From Antennarius striatus (taxonomy: Eukaryota > Chordata > Actinopteri > Lophiiformes > Antennariidae), in assembly GCF_040054535.1 (NCBI RefSeq), contig NC_090784.1, forward strand, positions 11,288,501-11,352,500: a stretch of 64,000 bases of DNA. The letters are read 5' to 3'. Position 1 is the stretch's first letter, and each line of letters opens with the position of its first letter. The notes under the pieces are model-generated. The model was not told the DNA's origin. It searched no databases and saw only the letters and a program-made list of their open reading frames with translations. A program made the position numbers and the translations under genes. Below, in pieces: positions 56,801 to 64,000 of this stretch.

Positions 56801-57937
56801 ACGTCGAAGGACATCAAGATAATTCCATTCCCTGAGGGAGACAGCAGGAATAAGGTACAGTTTTTATAAAAATCCTTCAAGGTTAAATTTTTTATTTACA
56901 CTTTATTTCTTTTTTTTTTAAATTCCGGTGTTAAGGACACCATCAACTTACATTCGGACAGTGACATTAACATTCAGACATTGAAATTATGTAATATACA
57001 GTCAAGAATTACTTGTTTACTGATGTGTCTAACTGATTGAAAACCCTCACCAGAATACATCTACAGGTAATACCTGTATATTATGATTAATGGTGAGGTT
57101 AGGGGTGTAATGAAAGAGATTGCTAAAAATATTAAATTTAACATCTGCCTCACTTGACAAATTTTTAAGAACTGAGAGCTCAATGGATGTACGTATTTAT
57201 TCCTCCAGGAGGCAAGTGTTGACCCAACAGCTGATTGGTTGACACAGTCTACCAGTCGCATCACCATCCCTCCAAGTGAATCTACCATAACTAAATCCAC
57301 TGTGGACATCAGTGTAAACAAGGACACAGATGAGAACAGTCTGGATAGGTGGAATGTTGCACCACCCAAAAATACTGGCGATGAGGTCCCCAAGAACTTG
57401 GACGACAATGAAATTGTGGCCGTAGATGGCAGGGGCAGCAGAATTTATGAACTGGATTCTCCCAAGGATGTGACCTCAGAAAACCTGTGGGAAAGGACTG
57501 AGGTGCTGGCAGGTAAGGACAGAGTTCCACTCTGATTACTCCAAATCTGGTTTTGTGGGGTGATTTAGAGAATTTAATCGAACTGAATCCGAAAACTTAA
57601 CGAAAAAGTTTTGCTTTCATTTTAGAAGCTGTAAAATTTGTAAACTATTAATAATCTGTTGAAAAAGAGTTCTATTACTGTATTAAAGTACAGTATTAAT
57701 CTGTTGATGAACGCATTCTGCAGCAAGTGTGGGACACCAGAGAGATTTGACTTTCTCCTTATGTCCCCTATAGCTGTCATAGCTTGTGGCGTGGTCGGAT
57801 TCCTCTGTGCTGTTTTCCTCCTTGTCCTGCTCGCCTACCGCATGAAGAAGAAGGATGAAGGCAGCTATGACCTGGGAGACACCAAGCTTTCCACAACGCA
57901 GTATCACAAAGCACCAACCAAGGAGTTCTATGCCTGA
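50857..57937 (+). CDS. Syndecan (sdc2/sdc4 type) transmembrane heparan sulfate proteoglycan
   Basis: Syndecans are single-pass proteoglycans that act as co-receptors for growth factors and matrix. Five exons: 50857-50916 (signal peptide), 55936-56095, 56679-56854, 57209-57512 and 57774-57937; phases agree, giving 287 aa. Glycosaminoglycan attachment is suggested by acidic [16 protein letters not shown] (Ser-Gly run at residues 65-71) and SGD near 42. The juxtamembrane ERTEVLA leads into the membrane helix [20 protein letters not shown]. The cytoplasmic tail has C1 [10 protein letters not shown], a variable region [17 protein letters not shown], and the PDZ-binding C-terminus [13 protein letters not shown] excludes syndecan-1 and -3. 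RMKKK is syndecan-4-like, while the helix and DLYLEE near the N-terminus are syndecan-2-like, so the paralogue was left open. The ectodomain is longer than in the human proteins (about 200 aa total). Intron 1 is about 5.0 kb. Confidence 0.93.
50917..55935. other. Syndecan intron 1
   Basis: No exon or RNA gene seen. A LINE/SINE-like 3' end (GAATTTCCTCTTTGGGGAGGAATAAAG) lies at about 52780-52815. The rest is AT-rich and unassigned. Confidence 0.6.
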
Positions 57938-60900
57938 ACTGACCAATAGGAGCTTCAAATGGAGTCCGTCCCCTCTCAATCCAGACTGAGAACAGGTCTA
58001 TAAACACCGAAAAATTTGTTTTAAGTTTGAAGTTAAGCACCTCTTGTTTTCTCCTCATTAATTTTTGGTGTTTCCCACATTTTTGCTCTGATACTTTTTT
58101 CATAACTCCACATATTTTCAGAAGAGCTGTCATAAGAGAAGACTATTTAAACATTCCTATCATTCCATTGTGGGGTGTTACACATCCTACTTTTTAAGCA
58201 AATGATCTTCTCTAAAAAAAAGTCACTGAGGCTCAACTGAACTAGTCGAGGGAGGTGATGAAAGTACCCTTTACCATCAGATCCACATTGTTCCTATAAG
58301 CTGAAATTGGGCGACATTTGCTCTGTATTACTGTTAGTCGTTTGAACCCATATAGCAGAGCCACGGGCTGAACTGTTTTTTACAGTTTAACGGTACAAGT
58401 GGGATTAGTATTACAATAGTTCACAAAAATGTAAACTTATTTCAATTCAACTTTGCGCCAACAATTTGTTACATTTCATTGTATGCTTTCATTAGTGAAC
58501 TGAAGATTTTTTTGTTGTTAGGAATTGATATGTTTTTCATATGCTGTCCAGTATTGGTGTGTTACTCTGCAGGTACATATGTTTATTTCCTCATAGATAT
58601 TTGACACTTAGAGAACTGAATATAAATATGCTGTATTTTATTTTGGACAATTATAATAGCCTTTTTAATGTGCTATAATGTTGAAATTATTTATCCAACT
58701 ATTTTGAAAAGATTTCATATGGTAGTAGCCTTGAATACATAAAGGTCCCTTAGTCTTGCTTCTGTCAACCTTGTTCATATCTTTAGAACTATTATTTTGT
58801 GACTTGTCACACCAAGCTTGCTGGACAGTATTTGTAAAGAACAAATGCTGATTACTATAATTCAGAAACCATAAACGTGACCAACATTTCAGATGACAGG
58901 CAAAACACATTCCTTCCTGAATGTCAACTCTATTGAGCTACAATAGCAGGTCTGAGTTTAAAAGTATAATGACAGTATTTATTGGTTCCTCACACAGTGA
59001 GCACTTGGCACAATTGCCAAGTTGAAAAAGCTCTGTCATAGATGAATCAGTAGTTGTCAGCTGAGAAAAGTTATGTTTGAGTGTAAGCATGTTGGGTTCT
59101 GACACATAATTTATTTCTCCTTATTTATCTTTACCTCAACAAGATTAAGTAGAAGTTGACATTTTTAGTAAGGAGATGGTTACAGAAATTACATCAAAGT
59201 AGCATTCCTTTTGGTAGCTCGTTATTTACTTCTATAAACCTGTATGTACACTGTATATTTTATTGAGAATATTGGAGTTAAATGTGATGTCACCAGACTT
59301 CAAAGTACATACTGCCTATTATGTGCCAAAGAAAGATGCTTTCCACATCAGCCTGTTATAGAAATAGGAGTAATGTTTTGGAGTAGTTCTATATTTTAAT
59401 AAAAGATCAAATACATTTCTAAAACTATCATCACTTCAGATGAATGTTCAAGTATGCATAGGACTGCCCCTACCTAATAAGTCATTAATATTTTTTCTCT
59501 GTTGATGACTATCTCATAATATGTAATTGGTATAGACATTTTCTTAAAGGATTGAAAGGTTTTGTGTGTGGGGTTTTTTTTTTTTTTTTAATACATGTAT
59601 TTTATTTCTTTGCTGCGCTGAAGCTCACTGCTCCCATCTTTGTGAGATCTGTAACCGTAGCTCGTGTGGCTATTAACAGCTGGATTCCGTTTGCAACTGT
59701 TTAAAGTCAGTGGGAGGTGAAATGAGTCGGGCTTCATTTCGTCCTATAGTGGAGATTACATTAACATTTACATGGTATAACTTCCTTTGCCATAATCGAA
59801 AATATTATTTGAGATGTTATATTTTATCTGATTTAAAATGCAAACTACCTATTCACTGGCTGGAATAAACAGGACAATCTCATCTCTAATCCACTGTTAT
59901 TCACTGTTGATATAATGACAAAATACTGCCTTAAGTCAATGTATGCATTCCTTTACAGTTTCCCGGGGGTAGGTGTGGTGCCTTTGCCATTGTATTGCAC
60001 AAAGTCACACCTGTAATAGTTATGGAAAAAAAACTGGGACAAGTCTGTTGTCATACCAGAAAAGACTGATGTAAACTTTTTCCCTAAAGGATTGACAGGC
60101 TAGCACCAGCTAGCATTCCAAAGGTGGCGAAACAATACTCTTTCTGCTAACATTTTAATGATATGATAATTTATGTGCATTAATTTATACTTGCTTAAAC
60201 TATAATCCTGGTTATTATATCAGCACAAACTGTTTAACAGTATTTAATCATGTCAGTTTTTTGTTGAGTGTTTTATATTTATATTTTCTGTGTGTTTTTA
60301 CAAGCTTTACAAATTTCAATATCACTGATGATTACGGCATAACAAGCCCTCTCTACATATATTTGTGTTAATTTTCATTTTAATCCAAGTTGAGAATGAA
60401 TTGACTGAAGCCTCAATTTTGACAAACACCTACAAAAGAATCCAACCAAAGAAAAACTGGTACTGTGCTAGGAGTTAAAATGGTAAGCACTCAAGGAGTC
60501 AAGACAGAAAGGGTTAAGCTTTACGGATTTACTACCAAATAAAATTGGCTTTAATACAATTCTAAAACTGGTTGTGATTTTTTTTTGGGGGGGGTGTATC
60601 TAAGGAAATGTTGCATCTATACTCATGCATACAACAGATCTGTTAACTTAACACCATGTGTCTTCTACCACAACCTTTTTTTGACCTTAACTTTCATACT
60701 CCCCATCTATGACACAAACGGTTTACTCACTGTCTGCTGAGGCAAGAATTATGTTTCTACAAGTGTAGAACCTCAGTGCTGTCATTAAGAGTTCTATGTC
60801 AAAACAGAAAAAAAACATTCTCCCTTTTTCAAAACATCTATTTGGTTAAAACTCAGTAGATACCTTCATTTTATGACATTTTAATGTGCTTTTATTTATA

Positions 60901-61690
60901 AGTCAGTTGTGGGTAAAAGCACTGAGTTGTACTGTAGCTTTTGGTCCAAACAAATATTTCCTCCCAGCCTCAAAAAATATCTTCTGACAAATATGGATGC
61001 CGGAAAAAAATAACCTTAAATTGTTGACATATCTAAAAATGTCCCCAGCTAACACTTGGTAATTGGGGACATTTTAATATATGTTATCGTTTTGCAACAT
61101 ATTATCAGGTTCTGTAATGAAGGTGCAAGAAGAAATAAAAAAAAACCTCCCTGATTGTGAATATCATACACACAACACCAAATATAAAATGAGTAGGAAA
61201 AGAACAAGAAGCAACAAAAATAAAATATACTAAATGAAGAATTTGATTAAAGCTCCAGCATAACAGGAGAAAACTGCTTTCAATTTAAGCACAAGGAACC
61301 CGTGGAGCAATCCCCATAAAAAAGAGGAAGGGGGGCTGGGCATACAATATTTAAATATGAAGCTGGATATAATAAGTCATCTTACCCTTGCATCTTTTAT
61401 CTGATGAAAAGACCAAATAAAATGGTATGGATTATTGTAAAGACTACTGACCATGTGGCAACTGACAATTAAATTTTACATTCCCAAATTAGACAAAGTA
61501 TAAAGTTAAATAATGGTAATGCACTACATCAGACCATTGATTTGAGATGTAAAAAGGGATGTGAATTGGTGTAAATTTGACAAAAAGAGATATTGACACT
61601 GGTAAACAAATGCTGATCTGTCCCCAAGAAGCTGGAGGAAAGCTCTAGTTCTGGTAATGAAGGAAATCTGAAGCAGATCCAAATAACTTG
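57938..61690. other. Syndecan 3' UTR and downstream spacer
   Basis: The stop TGA is at 57935-57937. A canonical AATAAA at 59398-59403 would give a 3' UTR of about 1.5 kb; another candidate is at 60538-60543. No further genes were recognised up to 61690. Confidence 0.45.
59398..59403 (+). terminator. Candidate poly-A signal AATAAA for syndecan
   Basis: Canonical hexamer 1.46 kb after the stop codon. The alternative lies at 60538-60543. Confidence 0.45.
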
Positions 61691-61809
61691 GCCTCCATTT
61701 ATTTGACGACGTTTCACATTTTCAGATCAGGGATTGTTCGGGGAATTTATGTCCTTGAAGAAGGCAAATTTACAAATCTTGCTATGGTTACGCGGGTTCA
61801 ACCCTCCGC

Positions 61810-61925
61810 TCCCTCCAATTGGCTGGACATAGCAGACCCTCTCAGTGAGGGTCTACCAAATCAGCCAATCAGAAGCGCAGTAAGGCGGACCTTGGCGTCA
61901 TTGATGTAGTTTGACTTCCGGGCGC
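61810..61925. promoter_or_regulatory. Promoter-like cluster: two CCAAT boxes and an ETS site
   Basis: CCAATTGG at 61815-61822, AGCCAATCAG at 61863-61872 and CTTCCGG at about 61914-61920 lie in GC-richer DNA within an otherwise AT-rich zone. This is the pattern of a TATA-less housekeeping promoter. Between the boxes is an 8-bp hairpin, AGACCCTC/GAGGGTCT (61834-61854). Direction is not certain; the exon-like interval at 62828 suggests plus. Confidence 0.45.
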
Positions 61926-62419
61926 ACACAGATGTTTGTTTTGACTGTTTTACTTGTATAAATTAGAAATAGTACTTCCATCAAAAAAGTAATGGGACCG
62001 GAGAATCACGTAATTTAAGAACGTGTAAAATGAATTCATTGAAAATGGTAACTATTCTCCACTTGTCTCTTTTCAATCTGGACTGTCACATCAGCGATAA
62101 CGACAGTCCGGATGGTTATCTAGCGATGTACAAATATTTTAGGTGTCTTCAAGGTCATATTTGTTTAGACTGCTACTTATGTAAACAGTACTGACTCCGT
62201 CATCATGGAGTGGTTTGACGGCTCATTCACTAACGTTGTCATTCTTGAAGCAAAAGCAAGTTAAAGTTATAATGTTAACATTAATTTACGTTTTCCCAGC
62301 TACGAAGTTAGTGTTACACTACTCATTGGCTGGAAGACGTTGCCTTAGATCTGCGTGTGGTTGGTTGTTATCCCAAAAGTGGTTCCATTTCTTTACAATG
62401 ACATTAATGGGGGGAGAGT

Positions 62420-62645
62420 GGCAATGATGGCTCTAGATCAGTTTGTTACAAGGTTGGCATGGCGATATTGGCCAAGATTTGAGGACCTGAAAAATGCTGG
62501 AGCACTACACACTCTGATTGATATCAAGATTCAGGGAGACTGTTGTTGTGTTGGACCGTCCTCAGAGGATGAAGTTATGCAAGACATCTGTATGGAGTTA
62601 CACATCCAAGTTTGGGGTTTTAGAAGGATTGGGTATATTGATTAG
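62420..62645 (+). other. Open frame of unknown nature
   Basis: A 72-codon frame from the ATG at 62427 (within a longer frame open from 62355) encodes MALDQFVTRLAWRYWPRFED... and ends TAG. It matches no family I know. No splice signals clearly bound it. It may be exon, repeat-derived, or chance. Confidence 0.2.
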
Positions 62646-62827
62646 GATTTAATACATCTTAGTTGATTAATGAATCTGCTCCAGCTTAGTATTTAATACA
62701 AAACCAATGAAGTGATTCAGTTAAGTCCATATGAACCTGAAACAGTGTCAGGTCTCTGATCTGCTGGTAGTTACCAGGAAGTTTATTTCATACAGGCATC
62801 CGATTTATCTGACTGATCTCTCTGCAG

Positions 62828-62958
62828 ATGCCTCAAAAAACTGGACTGCCCTTCATCTCTCTCATATTTCTCTCTATGCTGTATCTGCGTATCTGCAATC
62901 CTCACCCACCATTGGTCATTGATTCAATGGCTGCAGCCAACCAAACTGCAAAGAAAGG
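62828..62958 (+). CDS. Possible first coding exon of an unrecognised gene
   Basis: The acceptor CTCTCTGCAG ends directly before ATG at 62828, and AAGAAAG|GTAATG gives a donor after 62958. The interval encodes 43 codons plus two bases. A hydrophobic stretch, LPFISLIFLSMLYLRI, near the N-terminus could be a signal peptide or signal anchor, followed by NPHPPLVID. If the promoter-like cluster at 61.8-61.9 kb is real, this would be exon 2 of a gene that continues beyond the window. I do not recognise the protein, and no further exon was found by 64000. Confidence 0.35.
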
Positions 62959-63769
62959 TAATGTGTGCCATTTTACATTTAGTCACAGAAGTCTAGGAAT
63001 AAGTGTCAGGCAACAAATGTCTGTGGTTAAGATTTTGGAAATCAGTGACTCATTTTAATGCTAAACAAGTTAAACCCCCAAACCTTTTTCTGGTTTATCC
63101 TTTGAGTTTGTTTATTGGACAGAATATTTTTTGTAATGTCTTCACACAAAAATTCTCATAATGTGCTGCTTAGGTGTCTATTTTTTTAACTATTATTCGT
63201 ACAAAATCTTGTGGCGTTTAATTTATAAAAAATATTGCTTGCAGCATATTTACTGTTCACTTCAGTCACAGATATATTTAATGATACTAAATTTCTTTAA
63301 AGATTAAATGAATTTTATTAGTCCCCAAAGGGAAATATTTTGTCCACTCTGTTAGTCTTTGTTGTTAGTCACATATACTTGTTACTCGCGGTTAAATGTG
63401 TTCCAAGAACCACACACAAATAACCAATTTTGCTTATTTAAAGGTAATGAAACATTTATGAACCCTCTCCATACTGATATTAAACCACCTTCTATCTGTA
63501 TTACCTTTACCTACACTCTTACAGACTGTTTAAAGCACTTGTGTCTCACATAAGTCAGAGAACATAGCGCATTTCCAGATGATGTCAGCCCATAGAATGC
63601 ACATACGGTATCACGTGACTACCAAAAATCCGTGATAAGGGGAAGTCACCCGTGTTGATGGGCGAGGGCGTACTGTACAGTATGTGTACAGGCCCATGAC
63701 TGACACAAACACACACGGCCTGCAGATGAGACATACGGCAGCAGGCAGCTCCTTCATGATGCACTCCCT
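62959..63769. other. Non-coding, possible intron
   Basis: No exon recognised. 63300-63345 (TTTTATTAGTCCCCAAAGGGAA) resembles an inverted retroelement 3' end. Confidence 0.35.
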
Positions 63770-63945
63770 ATGAGCAACTTATAAAGCGGATGGTGCCCTG
63801 CTCCAGGGTACCCCGGCAGTGCTCGGGAGGTGAACTTGCATCTCTCCACCACCAGTCCATACTCATTCAATTTTTTGCCTAACACAGGTCTTGATCTGGC
63901 CACCCTCCAGTCCCCAACCCAAGACTTAGTGGACTGAGCTAATTT
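63770..63945 (-). mobile_element. SINE, same family as 27286-27490
   Basis: On the minus strand it starts with a tRNA-like head TTAGCTCAGTCCACTAAGTC and continues through AAGACCTGTGTTAGGC to GTGCCCTGCTCC-type sequence (read inverted). The 3' end is truncated. Confidence 0.6.
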
Positions 63946-64000
63946 GAGCATTTTGATGAACAGATTTTAAGTACCTCTCTGTGAACCCAATTTCAGACAT

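Overview
This is vertebrate, almost certainly teleost fish, genomic DNA. The genes are split by GT-AG introns. Non-coding DNA dominates, with long (CA)n, (GATA)n and (GGAT)n microsatellites and many degenerate mobile elements of kinds common in fish: SINEs with tRNA-like heads, L2-, RTE/I- and L1/Tx1-like LINEs, and short terminal-inverted-repeat elements. Most exon models below were assembled by hand from splice signals, reading phase and remembered family sequences. No database search was run. LAYOUT: 1-10.4 kb holds no convincing coding exon. It is probably intron of the ADAMTS gene that follows, loaded with repeats: a SINE with intact target-site duplication, a hairpin-bearing SINE, a LINE with an inverted 5' part, an L1/Tx1-like 3' end and twin CA tracts. 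10.43-12.73 kb (+) carries the last six exons of an ADAMTS16/18-type secreted metalloprotease: thrombospondin type 1 repeats and the PLAC domain. 14-26 kb is a repeat-rich gap with nested transposons, a LINE lacking its RT core, an LTR-like block and hAT-like material. 26.4-29.0 kb (-) is iqcg/DRC9, a nexin-dynein regulatory complex subunit, with an RFX X-box just upstream. 31.1-37.2 kb (-) is a complete 17-exon clptm1l, a multi-pass ER protein. 38.25-47.36 kb (+) is a complete 12-exon mrs2, the mitochondrial inner-membrane Mg2+ channel. 50.86-57.94 kb (+) is a complete five-exon syndecan. 61.7-63 kb has a promoter-like segment and a possible first coding exon of an unrecognised gene. MOST NOTABLE: intron 4 of mrs2 holds, on the opposite strand, a compact six-exon gene at 40,408-43,220. 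Every splice phase agrees, giving an open frame of 451 residues. It encodes a signal peptide, PSI domain, hybrid domain, integrin EGF repeats and beta-tail domain of an integrin beta chain. The whole beta-I (ligand and metal binding) domain is missing, and translation stops just before the transmembrane segment would start. The predicted product is a secreted integrin beta-like protein with no ligand-binding head and no anchor. The genes do not form a single pathway. clptm1l and mrs2 are arranged head-to-head about 1.1 kb apart (start codon to start codon), so a shared promoter is possible. clptm1l, mrs2, the ADAMTS gene and the syndecan may reflect a conserved teleost linkage block, but that rests on memory and is unchecked.
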